Position numbers and translations under genes: made by a program. From Timema cristinae (Eukaryota; Arthropoda; Insecta; Phasmatodea; Timematidae), in the NCBI GenBank assembly GCA_039000515.1, contig JBCFYV010000012.1:112553883-112617882 (forward strand): a DNA stretch of 64,000 nucleotides, written 5' to 3'. Within the stretch, counting starts at the first letter, position 1, and each line of letters opens with the position of its first letter. The notes below the pieces were generated by a model. The model did no database searches. It saw only the letters and a list, made by a program, of their open reading frames with translations, and was not told where the DNA came from. Positions 1 through 39,575 of this stretch are shown piece after piece.

Positions 1-29
1 AAACATAATTCACTTTAAGACTATTTGCA

Positions 30-175
30 AGTTTTAACCTACACTTTCTAAACCGATATCTCCACACAACTTAAAAACTAACTTATATCTAGAACAGACA
101 CGCCACACAGCCCCCGGTCGTTAATTCATCACTCTGAAAGGGGAAACCCACATTTCCACATTTCTCCATTGTTTA
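30..175 (-). mobile_element. SINE, type D, truncated
   Basis: Shares cacagcccccggtcgttaat and cctacactttctaaaccg with the copy at 46615-46810. Confidence 0.6.
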
Positions 176-1440
176 TTTTCATGCGAGTTTTAATTATATG
201 AATAACTAGTGTCATGAAATACATATAAAAAAATGAAAAGGTGTAGAGGGGTTGGGAGCCTTCATTGAAAAAAAAATATATATATATATATATATATTTA
301 TAAAAAATCTTGGAAAGTTTTTGAAACATCCTGTAAAAAAATCGTAGTTTTGTGTAGGAACCCTGTAGTCTATATACTTTTTTTAGGATTGTGTTTATAT
401 TAAAAATAAGTTTGTTTATTTTGAAACCATTATATTTTTCAATTTGGAAATTTCAAATTTTCATTACCGGTACTTTTTTATTTTTAGCCCAAATTAAAAG
501 ATAAAGGAAATTAAATTTAAAAAATTTTAATTTCATTTATGGTATATATTAATATAAAAAAAAATTCTAGCCGAGTTATATTTCACGAACAATCCAGGAA
601 CTCTTAAGAAACAGTTGTCCATCTCAAGACCCTGGTCAGTTATCTCTGTTGAAGACCCCACTAACATTGAATAAAGGAAAAGAAGTTATATTTCTGCATA
701 GTTCAAGTCTTAACATACCCCTACCAACTATCCGATGTGGCATTACCAAGTCTTGAGTATAAATACAAAACAAACTGATTGTTATTAACAAGTTTGCAGC
801 CCCAGATACTCTCACTAAATGGGTAGGGTGACTATACATATGCCCCTACTGGTTTTTTGCAGGACAGTATTGTTTTTGTTTTACAAAACTGCTGGTGTTA
901 CCTACTTTTATTTACAAGTTTTATTGGCCAAAAGGGGGCTTTTAATTCTATAGGGAAAATGTCCTTTCAGAGTGTATTTGTAGCAAAATCAGTATAGAAC
1001 TAGGGTAAATCAGGCCTAATGTGATACACCAAAATAATAAATAGTGTGGTTGATAAGATTCTAAAAAATAAGCATTTTGCAGGAAATATATTCATTAATT
1101 AGTGTCCATAATGAATGCATTCAAAATCAATTATGAATGCAAAAAAATAATTACTAAATCAAATTTTTATTTTTTGACAAACTTTTCCGTCCGACTTGAA
1201 AACTTTTTGTTTTGAGGCACTTAAAGGTACACTTATTTGAATAATTTAAATTGCATTTTATTCAGAAATAAATGGAGAGTCTTTTCTACTTTTGAAATGT
1301 AGGATATGATAATTGTAGCTTGAGCTATAATCCATCAAAGTTAAGGCGCTAATATGATATAGCGAAGGGGGCTAATATGATAGATACTATTGTAACATGC
1401 AACATCAAAAGTCCATCAAAAAGAATAATTGTTTCACATA

Positions 1441-1680
1441 CTGTGCTGGCGGCCGGGGTTCAATCCTCGGTCCCGGCAAAGATTTATCTGATTGCCAAAC
1501 CCTTCCTTCACCTCTGACAAGACATCTTGTGAATGTGAGGAATGACAGGCCTCCACCATGGTTCGGATTCCACGTTAAACTGTAGGTCCTCCATTTCATC
1601 TCACAATCACCCTACCATTACACATTAGCGTAAGTGCGTATAACCCGAACGGGTAGTAAGACGCGGTGCTATTAATAATG
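1441..1680 (+). mobile_element. SINE, type A (tRNA-Glu-like head), 5' truncated
   Basis: Retains the B box (ggttcaatcc), the body and the shared tail (acccgaacgggtagtaagac). Confidence 0.85.
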
Positions 1681-2486
1681 TTTCACATAATTTGTGTACC
1701 ATATTTTTCAATTTTGTTCTATTAAAATTTCATAAAATTTAGTTTGAGTGTTGTAGATAATTTTCTACTTAGTTATTTTACTCTAAATTATGATTTAATA
1801 TAATTTAGGGGTGTTAATGTAGGGGTTCTTCATGGTCACGCTGGTGAGCAAATAAACATTTGCCCATAGTTTAGGCAAAAAAAAAGGTGGATGATACATT
1901 AAACCCAGATTCAGTTTGATACAGGGCTCCCATTTCTCTAATGTTGATGACCACTGAGAAATAAGGGCCCATTAGGTGGGGCTAATGTGACACAGTGTTT
2001 TATGTTTATATTGTTATTTCCATGACATTATTATTTGGATCCATAAATAGGTAGAGCAAGCAAAAACACATTTTTTATTATTCTTTATTTGGGTGTGCAG
2101 TCAATAGATGAGAAGCTTTAATGTAAAATTAAAAATTTGGTCTCATATTAGCCCCGATTGACCCTACATTTCACTTTTTTGTTACCTACCTATTTCTTCC
2201 AAAGATGTTTCTTGATATTTATTCCTAAATTTTGTCTTTTAATGACATGTTTTATTAGAACTTTTGTACTGAAGTATTAGTTTGAAGTGATATGTAACCA
2301 ACAACCTAAATGTATTTACATTAAATAAGGAAAGGCTTAAATAGAATTTAAAATATGTTTAAAGGTCTGTACAATTATTTTTTTTCTTGAAATTGGTGAT
2401 GAAGCTAATGTTCTTTTAGGTGTTATTTGGCTTTATGCAGCCTTGTTAGCCTGAATTATCAATGAAAAATTATTTTTAATAAATAG

Positions 2487-2793
2487 GTGACCTGGCGGTC
2501 TAGGAGTAAGGTGTCGGACTTCTATGTTGGGGTCTGGGGTTCATTCCTTGGTCCTGGCACAGATTTATCTGATTACCAAACCCTTCCTTCCCCTCTGACA
2601 AGACGTTTATTAATCACAACTTGTGAATGTGGGGAATGCCAGGCCTCCACCGTGGTTCGGATCCCACGTTAAACTGTAGGTCCTCCATTTCATCTCACAA
2701 TCACCCTACCATTACACATTAGAGTAAGTGCGTAAAACCCGAGCGGGTAGTAAGACGCGGTGATGATGATAATAATAATAATAATAATAATAA
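2487..2793 (+). mobile_element. SINE, type A, full length with (AAT)n tail
   Basis: Head gtgacctggcggtctagg with A-box-like segment, B box ggttcattcc, shared tail acccgagcgggtagtaagac, then (aat)n. Confidence 0.9.
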
Positions 2794-3120
2794 ATATGTT
2801 TTCAACTATTTTTGCTTTTCCTTCTATTATTTCCTATATGTCTACTTTATTTATCCTCCTTTTGTAACAGATAAATGACATGTACTAGTCCTTAAGTAAC
2901 AGATGATAAACCGTTACAATACCGGTTGTCATGCAAGGTCTCCATCACCAGGGATTCAAAACAATTTAAGTTAACAATTTTCAAATTATTGCACCCAGTT
3001 ACAAAATATAGCCTCGCAAGTTTTAGTGATGAAAGTTATTTCTTCAATTAAAAGAAATAGTGCAATGCAGTTATCACTAGTTTATTAAACAATATAACCA
3101 TGCAAGTTATAACATTTTCA

Positions 3121-3376
3121 CTCGCCTCAGTGGCGTAGTTAGCTAACACGCTGGTTTCTTGTTGAGCTAAACTGCCGAGGATGGGGAGATTGAGGTTTGA
3201 ATCTCACTCGGCTGAACAGGGGGTGGTTTTTCTTAAATGGTTTTCTACTCTCCATGCAAATGTGGGCTCACTTCTTCTATATTCAACCTTCCCAATTCTT
3301 AGCCCATTGCCCTAATCAATACCTAAGCATATAACCCGAATGGATAGTAAGACAGTGCTAAGCATCATCATTATTA
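3121..3376 (+). mobile_element. SINE, type B head, shared tail
   Basis: Head cgcctcagtggcgtagttag, B-box-like ggtttgaatc, then a body different from type A but ending in acccgaatggatagtaagac. Confidence 0.85.
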
Positions 3377-3741
3377 TGTCATTGATTTCTTAATTTTTTA
3401 TCGACAATAGAGCATTGCAGTTTACCACCAGGTTATCATACGATTTAACAATGCAAGTTATAACATCTTATTGACTGTCTTTCCTCCCATTTTCCCTAAT
3501 ATTTTATTTCCTACTCTATCAGAAGTAGGTGAGAAAGAGTATATTAACATCGTCCCCATCACCCTTTAACCGGGCTTTCATTATTTTTACCAAAACAATA
3601 AAGCTGCTTTCTCTCATAATAAGTTTGACGATGCAGACATTGTGTTTAGGAGCTCTATGACTTCTTCCAAGGATGGCCTCACTGAAAGCTACAATGAGCA
3701 ATATAACTTTCATTTAATTCATCCTCTTTGTGTTTTTGTAG

Positions 3742-30790
<27,049 letters not shown>

Positions 30791-32057
30791 AAGTGACACA
30801 TTATTCTGATTAGGTGTATAAGAATGTATATCACCCAAGTACTATTACCATGAGATAAAACTTGATAGTAGAGCTGGGCCAATCACCGAATTTGCCGATT
30901 ATTAGCGGCCGGTCATATAATGTTCTCTAGATTTGTACACATTAATGTTATTACATAATATATAGAAGAGATGCAAATCTTGGAGTAAAAATGTATTTGT
31001 TATAAATTCCTTCTAAAAGAAAATTATTTCCCAAATTTTTAGCAACTTTAGAGTTGGTTTCTTTGCTTTTAAGACCGGTGATAGGTCTAGCCCTATTTAA
31101 CACAGGTAAACATTCTTCAAATTACTCTTTTTAGTTTTAATTGGTAATAACTAGGAAAGCGCGAGTTGACATTTTTCATTACCAGTCGAGTTTGGACAAA
31201 AAACATGGTTTTAAAGAGCAGTATTTGTGCGAGAAATATTTCAAGTTAATTTTTTCTAAATATATTCATTCATAAACTTTGAACTACATTCATAACTATA
31301 TATATATATATATTTATTTAAGAAATAAATTATCACACACACATTCCGATTTTTAAACTAATTTAATCTACTTGTATAAGTAGTTGTGGTGTAATAATTA
31401 AACTTTGACTTTTTGCGATACCAGAAAATTAAGAGTACTCAAATGTTAAATGTTTTTTTATAATTTATGAGTTTGAACTATTAAAACTTGACTTAAACTT
31501 GAATTTTCAAGTACTCGCGCAGTCCTAGTAAAGAATGTAAAATGGTCTTGTTTTATTTGTTAATCCAGTGAAACGTTTATTTGGTCATTTCCTCTTGTCC
31601 AATCAAATACCTCTTTGTGAAGCTACATAGCTATTCATGTCTTGGGACAGCCATCTGAGATCTAAACGATGTATCTTTTCCCTTGTATTTATAGTGAAAG
31701 TAAAACTATACTTATTACCAAGGTGTTTTTTATTGGGTTTTATTAATTTTAAAAAACATACTATTCTGAACTTATTTTCATTGTTGATGTGTAGGTATGA
31801 GAATAAAATCGTTAATGAAAAAGAAAAGTATTTGAAAATATTTTTTGCCGAAAGAAGATAAAAGATAATTTCAATCTCTAAATTGTTTGTGGCCTAATCT
31901 GTATTTACTATGTGGTGATCCTATTTGTATGAGCGCTCAGCTGAGCAGTTTCCAGCCATTTGCAGGATTTGACTTCAATGTTTTTTCTCTGATATCATGA
32001 CTCACAAGCATCCAAATTATAATTTTTTTAAGTTGGTTTGGTTAGCAAAATTATAAA
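30791..32057. other. U2AF2 3' UTR and downstream intergenic DNA
   Basis: AT-rich. AATAAA at about 31325 and 31801 are possible poly(A) signals. TA microsatellite near 31300-31316. No other feature supported. Confidence 0.5.
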
Positions 32058-32062
32058 ATTGA

Positions 32063-34182
32063 CAGGGTTGCCACGCACAGGGAAAAAAACTGTAACTTTT
32101 TTAGTATCTGGAAAAAACCAGGGAAACGCAGGGAATTTCACAAAAAAAGCTAGAATTTGTTAGTGGATTTGGGTAATACAATGCTTGCAAGCTTAAATTA
32201 TTACTATTATTATTATTTTATTATTAGCACCGCGTTTACTACCCTGCAAGCTTAAAATAGTAGGAACAATATAGACTAAAATTTGTAACGGGAGAACTGA
32301 GCAGTCTGATAGGAATACTTCTCATTTATGATGATTATGCTTACCAGCACCTCATCAGCTTGAGACAGGTCTTGAGTGTAACCATGACGACTTGTTCAGC
32401 TTCCTCCACTCACCCTCGCCAATACCACCTCCATCAAGCCCATGCTACTTGCATGTGTTTATGCTGCCAGTTGAATGAATTCATTCTTTGGAGTTTGGTT
32501 TGTTATTTGTCTTTTGAAAAGATTACTCCGGTTGAAAGAGGTAAGTATCCCAAATATTGTTTTAGTAGCGATGTTTTAAGAAATGTACCTATCTTGCCAT
32601 TTTGGATATTTTTAATTTTTTAGAAAATGCCAAGATGTCAATATTGTCTGTTTGAATCTTTATGGTGTTTTAACATTTTAATTACATTCAAATCCTGATT
32701 TAGCAACGGTGGATTTACCTGGTTGCTACCGTGGCCAGGATATTCTGTAGAGTGAAAAGTTTATGAAAATATTATCTCCAGCCTGCTAGTCTGTTATAAA
32801 ATTAGAATGGTTGTAAAAATGTGTAAAAAGTGTTAGGAATATGCGATACTGGGTAAAATAATTAATATTTGAGTATGAAAAAATGAACGAGAAGTATATC
32901 AATATTTCCCAGTATTGATATTTTCATTTAGCAATAGAAAAATAAAGGCAATAATAAGAAAATATGAATAAATTGGTAAACAATCAGAAAAATAAAAGTA
33001 GTTGAATTAAAAATTTTCTATATTGGGTATAAAGTACTGATATTAGTAAAATATCAAAAGGTTGGTATCAATACTGGTATCAGATCATTCACAGTGCTAG
33101 TTTAGCATCTTGTAAAAGTGTAAGATATTGAAACCATTTAAAACTCAAAACTTTTTATTATCTAGATATGACCTTACCTAAGGATTTCTTTTTATTTTGA
33201 CCCTAGCCCTCAAACTAAAGGTAGTTTACTTATGTGTTTTTTTAATTCCATATTTTTTGAAAATGTCTCAAATTATTTTGATTAAAATAAATATATATAG
33301 ACTAATTGACCTCCCAAATAACATAAAAAAAATTATTTTTATAAAATTGTTTACTGATGAGTGATCTTTTTCAAAAACTTGAGATATTTTAAAATGAGCT
33401 TTAACAATTTGGTTCAAGATTGGTATCTTGGTCCTTAGTCCTATTAATTGTGTTTGTGATAATAAGGGTATTTTACTGATGATTGATTTTTCAATAATTG
33501 TTTTTATGATAAAATGTATGATTGTGCCGTATCGTTTATTACAAGTACTTAATTTATTTGGTAGTTTTCGATGGGTTTGCAGATTTATTGTGGAAATTGA
33601 TATAACAAGGTTTATTAGCCCTCTATTACCCTACTAAATTGATAGTTGACCATCTTGGTTTTTTTTATAATCATTATAATATGGAAAGGATGAGGATGGC
33701 ATTTTATTTGAGGAAATGCACCTGAATGAGCAAGGAAAATCACATGCTAATTTCATTATTGTAAATTATTATTCATGATATTGTGTGGGCGCTACTTAGT
33801 ATATACAGTATATATACAATAATTAAGATAGGTTAAAATGTTTTTTAAATCAAGTAATACATTCTTCTTCAATAAATTAGATACCACATTTAAACTCAAA
33901 ATTGTATTTTCACTTTTTCTTTTTCATTCAGGGCCTACAGCAAATATAACCAATATTTCCTTCTAGAAAATCTGTCATTCATTTTTCATCCTTTTCCAAA
34001 TAATTTTTAAACGTGTGTTTACTTTGCACATTAAAACATGCCTCCAATGACAAATTACCACTCTTCATATCTAAAATTTTCTCTAAATCAAAATGCAATG
34101 CTTCTATAATTATATTTATAATATATATTAAGTGTCTGGAAAACACAAGGAATTTTGTGATAAGAAAATAGTGACAACCCTG
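32063..34182. mobile_element. 2.1-kb DNA transposon-like insertion with 5-bp target duplication
   Basis: Left end CAGGGTTGCCACGCAC; right end, reversed, CAGGGTTGTCACTATTTTCT. Flanked on both sides by ATTGA (32058-32062 and 34183-34187). The right end, reversed, also resembles the start of the element at 61632. No transposase-sized frame inside, so non-autonomous or decayed. CAG...CTG ends suggest the hAT superfamily; a 5-bp duplication would fit its hAT5 branch. That class call is inference. Confidence 0.75.
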
Positions 34183-34801
34183 ATTGAGACATCTAAATGG
34201 AAAAGTTTGCAAGTTAAAATCCCAAATATTCAAATAACATTGAAAAAAGTATTAACAACCACAAGTTTTCTCACTAGGATTCTGTTTGTTTTTAATAATT
34301 TGGGTATTTTTGAAATTGATCTTGAAATGTATGACGCTGCCTAGAGAGAGACATTGGTCTTGAAAAGACTGAATGTGCCAATTTAATGTATACATTAGTG
34401 GTTTGCAAAGCCTTGAGACATATCAGCTTCTACTTTGCTTTGAAAAAATGTCCGGCTTCGGCAATTTATAAAACTTTGCCAATAAAAATATTAATGGCTA
34501 AAATACTTAATTTATGGTAATTTATTGCCATTATGAGATGTTACACATTCCAAATCAATATTGTATGGGAAAATATGGAAAACCCTTTTTGCATTAAATA
34601 GTGATCAACCAGTCTTCTAAATTGTTGAAAACTTTACCTTATTTCAAGTTACAATAATTAGTCACGATTGGGACACAAAATTTTAATTGACACTTCAAAT
34701 TATAGAATTTTAAAAAATAAACCAAGCAATAAATAAGCCGAGCACTTGTTAAACTATAAGTAAATCAAATCCTTGTATAAAGTATTGTGCTGCTGTTTGT
34801 C

Positions 34802-34947
34802 CTATGCCTGAACGGTGTTATAGGAAGCATTTCCTGTACTGTTGCCTAAAACTACTTTCCTCATAATGAGGTACAGCACACCTCCAACCACCAACTGACC
34901 CCCGGCCACTATCACAATGATCGCCCATGCGGGGATGCCAGGACCTC
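34802..34947 (-). CDS. Terminal exon: transmembrane helix and cytoplasmic tail
   Basis: 48 codons including the stop. Hydrophobic segment of about 23 residues, then MRK and a polar tail with YNTV four residues from the end. Confidence 0.6.
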
Positions 34948-37913
34948 CTGCAACAAAATAAATGTTTAATAAAGTTGAGAGAGTTTGATTACTTTCGGCA
35001 TATTTTAACTGCGCTGAAAGTGATCTGTGACAAAATATGTAATCATCATCATCAACGGTTTTCAACCTGAGGCCAGATCAGTTTATTAAAATGCCTCCAT
35101 CTTCCTCTTTACTGCCACCATTTTTACTCGTTTATTTGGTTCCATTCTTCTATCACTCACACACTTACTGTTTTCTACTCATCTCATCTTTTTCTTGATC
35201 CCTTTTGGGGTCTTCACCATCATTCTTGGGATACTTTTACTCCTCATTACATGACTTGATTAATTGTTTTTTATTCCACTACACACTGTCGCAATTTGCA
35301 AGGGTTTGGGCAGTATGCAAGAATGAACCTGAGTGTTTTGAGTGCTAATATAGTTTTTTACTGTCCAATCAAAGCCCCATACACAGTGATTGAGGCCAAA
35401 GGGGAAGGAGGAGTTGTAATGAGAGTAAGAAGCATATATTAGGATAACAGGAGTTGTGTTAAGGCTGAGAGTTTCCAAATAAAAAACTGAGTGAAGCAGG
35501 GGAGTGCCATCTCACCACTACTATTTGTAATGGCAATGAAAATGGTCATGAATAAAGTGACAGCGAAAATAGGGGAGGAAAGAATGGAAGTCATAATGTT
35601 TACTGATGACTTTATGGAATGGGAGGGAGGAGAAGAAATACAGGAACATCTAAAGGAATGAAATGAGGAAGTGAAAGAGAGGAATTAAATCTAAAATGGC
35701 AAAGTGGGAAATGATGGTAATGACCAAGAAGAGGATAAGGCCATAAAGTTGGATGGAGTATAGCTGAAAAAAAGTACAGAACTTAAAATATCTTGGAAGT
35801 GTGACTGAGGCAAAGGGTGAAAGTATAGAGGATTTAATGAGGACAGAAGGGATAGTTTTGTTGTACAGGTTGTACTTTATAACTATTTTCACAAATGCAG
35901 CAGAAACATGGACAATGAATGTAAGAGAGACTAGGAAAGTGGAGGCCATGGAATTAAGTTTGTGAGAAGTATCTTAGCTGTCACAAGGAGAAACAAGATT
36001 GGGACTATCTATCCAGGAAAGATTAGGGGTACAAGAAGTACATGAGATAGTAGAGGAAGCAACACTGAGATGGTATGGATGAGAGGATTCCAAAGAAAAT
36101 GATGGGAATGAAGTATGTAGGAAAAAGGCCGCAAAGGAGGACAAGGCAGATATGAGAGGAGTAAATAATAGAAAGTATGCAAGTGAGGAGAAGAATGTTG
36201 AAAGATAAGAAGATGAAGGCATCTTAAAATTGACCCGGCCACAAGCTGGAGATGATGATTTCAAGATCTCTATTTTTATTGATTAAGATTTCTAATTTTT
36301 AAACTTGCTTTCTCAATTTCATTTCATCATCATTTATCATTTTAATTTATTTCTATTCATCCTATGTTATAAAAATATTTTTTAATGTAATAAAACTAAT
36401 GTATTTGCAATAAAAACAACTAAAGAGTGTATCTTGTGAATGTGGGGAATGTCAGGCTTCCACCGTGGTCCGGATTCCACGTTAAACTGTAGGTCCTTCA
36501 TTTCATCTCACAATCACCCTACCATTACACATTAGCGTAAGTGCGTATAACCCGAACGGGTAGTAAGACGCGGTGCTGATAATAATAATAATAATAAAAC
36601 TAAAGAGTGAAAATATTAAAAGGGTAGTTAAATCGGTCATGTTTTATTTGTGCAGGATCTAAAATATAAAGGTTGTGTTGAATAGGCCCACATTTACAAA
36701 TTTCCTATACTAAAAATACCAAAACTATAATTTTCTTGAATATGAGAGCTGAGAGTCAAGGCTATCAAAAATTGTGAACAATTCTTGACTTTCGTTACCA
36801 GTAAGAATCAACGTTGTTGAAGGTTTCACAAAATCAAATTTGATATCTTTAGTTAAAATCACATCCCTAAATTTTAAAGAAAGATAATTCAATTTATATT
36901 TGTTTGAAGGATGAGGGAATCTGTTCAATTTGCTAATCTTAAAAAGATAACCTGTATTTCTTCTGCACATGCAAAGGTACTTGCACATTACTGATAGCTA
37001 CATTTTTTAGCACCACATCTTACTACCTAGTCAGGTCATATGCATACTATTAATTACACTAATGAGTAAGGGATTTAGAAGGCTGGTGTACCCACATTTG
37101 TGTGGTGGCAGATTGGAAAACCGTTAAGAAAAACAAAAACCTCAGGACACGCGACCAGGGTTCAAACCCCATCTCCTGTTATCAACAATCTAGTCTTGTA
37201 AGAGTGATGCCTACCTAGACCATGCGGTCACTGAAGCAGGTGATAGTTAGGCCTACTTGTTTGGTTAACAGTTGCCAGTATAGTTTGTTGTTAACATGTT
37301 CATAGTTGACATGAACTTATTAAGTATGAAAACATCACCTCTGTACAAGGAGTGTAACTCCTCATTAAAACTCAAGACGTCATTTCATGATCAAATGACT
37401 GACTGACTACACACTTATCTAATTAAGGATATTTTTAGGCACCACATCTTACTCTCCCTCCAAGTTATGTGCCTATGTACTAATTACGCTAATGGGCTAA
37501 GGATAAAGAATGTTGAATTTAGAAGAAGTGTACTCACATTTGCATGGAGAAAAAAGAACGGGGAACCATTTAGGAAAAAATTCCCTCAGCATACTGACCA
37601 GGATTCAAACCCTGATCTCTCAGTCATTGGTAGGCTAGTATATTACAAGAGCTTGCCTTTTAGACCATGCGGTCACTAAAGTGGGCAGCAGGCAGCAAAT
37701 AATTAGTTTAATATATATTATATTTATAAAAACAAGTTTGCAATGAATGACACTATCTTCTCCCTCACCCTCTTTTTATTAAAAAAAAAACTAATGTTAA
37801 ATCTTTGAACTATATGGAAAGAAACGTACTGTAATAGCTCCTTGTGATAGTCTTTCTGCCACGCAAAATCTTTCTCCTGGCGTCAACTTCCTCGAGAAGT
37901 AAACTCATAACCA
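34802..37913 (-). CDS. C-terminal part of an unrecognised single-pass membrane protein (two exons)
   Basis: Inferred exons, in transcript order: 37830-37913 (acceptor ttgtgttcttccag, donor gtacgt) and 34802-34947 (acceptor tttgttgcag, stop TAG at 34802-34804). Phases agree: the first ends with one base of a codon and the second supplies two, giving Arg. The first exon encodes VMSLLLEEVDARRKILRGRK and then TITRSYY. The second encodes GPGIPAWAIIVIVAGGQLVV, then GGVLYLIMRKVVLGNST and ending NASYNTVQA. Residues around AWAIIVIVAGGQLVVGGVLY form one transmembrane helix followed by basic residues, so a type I topology with a tail of about 20 residues is likely. YNTV fits the YxxPhi endosomal/lysosomal sorting motif. 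Earlier exons were not found between 38 and 46 kb. The gene is convergent with U2AF2. I do not recognise the family. Confidence 0.5.
35045..35250 (-). mobile_element. LINE 3' end, same family
   Basis: Reverse complement of the tail (catcatcatcaacggttttc) and C-terminal region. Confidence 0.65.
35485..36262 (+). mobile_element. Non-LTR retrotransposon fragment, RT domain to 3' end
   Basis: Encodes, with breaks, VKQGSAISPLLF (motif 4-like), MFTDD where YADD is usual, LKYLGS, AAETWTMNVRETRKVEAMEL and a C-terminal WYG region. Ends in a ccggccacaagctgg...gatgatgat tail. Looks RTE-like, but the clade is not certain. Inactive. Confidence 0.8.
36427..36598 (+). mobile_element. SINE, type A, 5' truncated
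   Basis: Body begins at cttgtgaatgtggggaatg; intact tail acccgaacgggtagtaagac and (aat)n. Confidence 0.88.
37010..37680 (-). mobile_element. Two tandem type C SINE copies
   Basis: Reverse-complement copies at about 37010-37235 and 37435-37680. Each runs from a decayed tail with caccacatcttact to a head agaccatgcggtcact. Confidence 0.75.
37830..37913 (-). CDS. Penultimate exon of the membrane-protein gene
   Basis: 27 codons open between good splice sites: a hydrophobic/acidic start (SLLLEEVD), then a very basic run (RRKILRGRK). Supported mainly by phase match with 34802-34947. Confidence 0.45.
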
Positions 37914-38274
37914 CTGGAAGAACACAAAACACCACTTATATTTGTATACCTTTAAATCAAAGGCATGACAGGAATTTACCTAGGATTGGGAGTAAAGTTA
38001 TTTCTATACTTTTTTATAATTAGGAGGCTTTACAAACACTTTTAATGGGTGTAGTAGAGTTACTGTTCTTAAAATTGAGAATTTGCCTACATTCAATACA
38101 TCTCCTTTTTTTTTTTCTATTTTTAATTTTTTTTTACCCTTTTAAGCTTTACCTATAATGATTTGTTTGTGAGAAGTGGCATAACTATTTTAATCATAAT
38201 TGCAAGGTTTAATGCAAAAAAATGTAATTTACGAAGCAATTTTTTAGATTGTTTTAGGGTGTAATAAAGTGAAC

Positions 38275-38336
38275 TGGATAGAACTAGCTCAAGAAAGGGA
38301 TATTTGGCGTACTTTCGTAAGTGCGGTAATGGACTT
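38275..38336 (+). mobile_element. LINE C-terminal scrap
   Basis: Encodes VNWIELAQERDIWRTFVSAV and then MDFRVP, resembling the NWI-LAQDRDRWR...MNLRVP ending common in insect retrotransposon proteins. Confidence 0.6.
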
Positions 38337-39301
38337 TCGAGTTCCTAATGCCCTAGAGTAGGTGAGTATTTATGACAGTTTAAACACTATTAACATTATA
38401 CAACCAGGATATCACTTTTTTCTGTGTATTCTCTTCTATAATCGAGAAGAATGTTCTAGTGACATAATACACTCCTACCCTATCTATCAGGACCAGAACT
38501 AGCGCTAATCTGGAAAGCCAATCGGATAGAAATGCGGCACTACTTAACGGTAGAAGGTGGATCTGCTAAGATCAACCGGTCGCACTAAAATGTTGAATTT
38601 GTTCTAAGCTTTCGTTAAAATGATTTGGGTCCAACGAGGAAGAGTAAATGCCCCACTTGTCCATCTCCCCTTAGATGCACCCCTGCCCCAATTAGTTTGA
38701 TATAGTTTCATATGTGCCACACAGGTTATTAACAACTTGATGTAAAGAGATAGGATGAGGAAGATAGCTTAAAGGAGATTCATCTGCACCAATATGAATT
38801 ATTCTTTCACAGGAGCTTTGGCCATTCATAACGACTGGGAATCTACTAAAAAAAATGTTTTGTCTCTTTGATAACGTAACATAAATTGATTTCACCTGTG
38901 AATGAGATAAAACAAATATAATCTAGAGGAATACACTGAACTGGTTTTAGTAAATTGTATAATGTTGGGCAAAGTTGTCTTGAACCAAAATTACCTGCTA
39001 TTTGTTCTGTATAACTTTGTGAATATTTTAAAAAATGATTCCTTATTCTCTGTTGCAATACATGTTGGAACAATAAGTATTTTACCAATGATGTTAGTTC
39101 ATGGTTAAAAAATTTACTAGTTGGCTGAGAGGGTTTTGGGGAGCATTCTTTCACACAAAATAAATACAGCAATTTATGTTTTTTATTTATTTTTACTCAT
39201 AAAATATTTAGATTGTGTACATAAGCAAAGGTTCAAAGTTTTCTTCCATCAGGGGTGGACTGGCAGGTTCTTAGCTCCCGGGACTACAAATATGACAGTC
39301 C

Positions 39302-39575
39302 TTAAGGTGGAGCCTTAGGTAACACAAGAAAAGCCCAGGGTTTTTGCAGTTTTTATAGCGAAACGTTTTATGGTAAAAATAAATTATTTCTCCAATAGAA
39401 ATATAGTTTAGTTTTCTACACATGCTTATATCAACAGTTATTGAATATCTGTCATGAGCATCATGGTATCAGATCAGAAACTTTTTAAACAAAAATAAAA
39501 AGTTGTCACTAAATTCTAGGACACCCATGAAAGATATTCAAGAACTGTTGGTATCACCGCGCAAAGAAAATTTAG
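39302..39575. mobile_element. Degraded relative of the 18253-18614 fold-back
   Basis: Begins TTAAGGTGG and shares cagtttttatagc, tagtttagttttctacacatg, atcaacag and gaatatctgtc with the 18253 element. A weaker reverse-complement arm lies at about 39520-39560. The right end is not clear. Confidence 0.5.

Larger units (their letters stand above)
1..3741 (+). other. Upstream flank or first intron of U2AF2
   Basis: Non-coding AT-rich DNA. Holds a minus-strand SINE piece (about 30-175), an AT microsatellite (about 279-298) and three plus-strand SINE copies. No exon matching the expected short N-terminal U2AF2 exon was found, so this is probably intron 1. Confidence 0.5.

Noticed and set aside
32360..32623. 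Plus-strand frame of 87 codons with a donor-like gtaagt downstream
   Set aside because: Lies inside the 32063-34182 insertion, has low-complexity His/Cys content and no partner exon; could be captured sequence but not supportable as a gene.
38692..39172. Overlapping minus-strand frames of 108 and 67 codons
   Set aside because: Composition looks slightly protein-like, but the frames would need joining, no splice signals fit, no family is recognised, and random frames of about 100 codons occur elsewhere in this AT-rich window.
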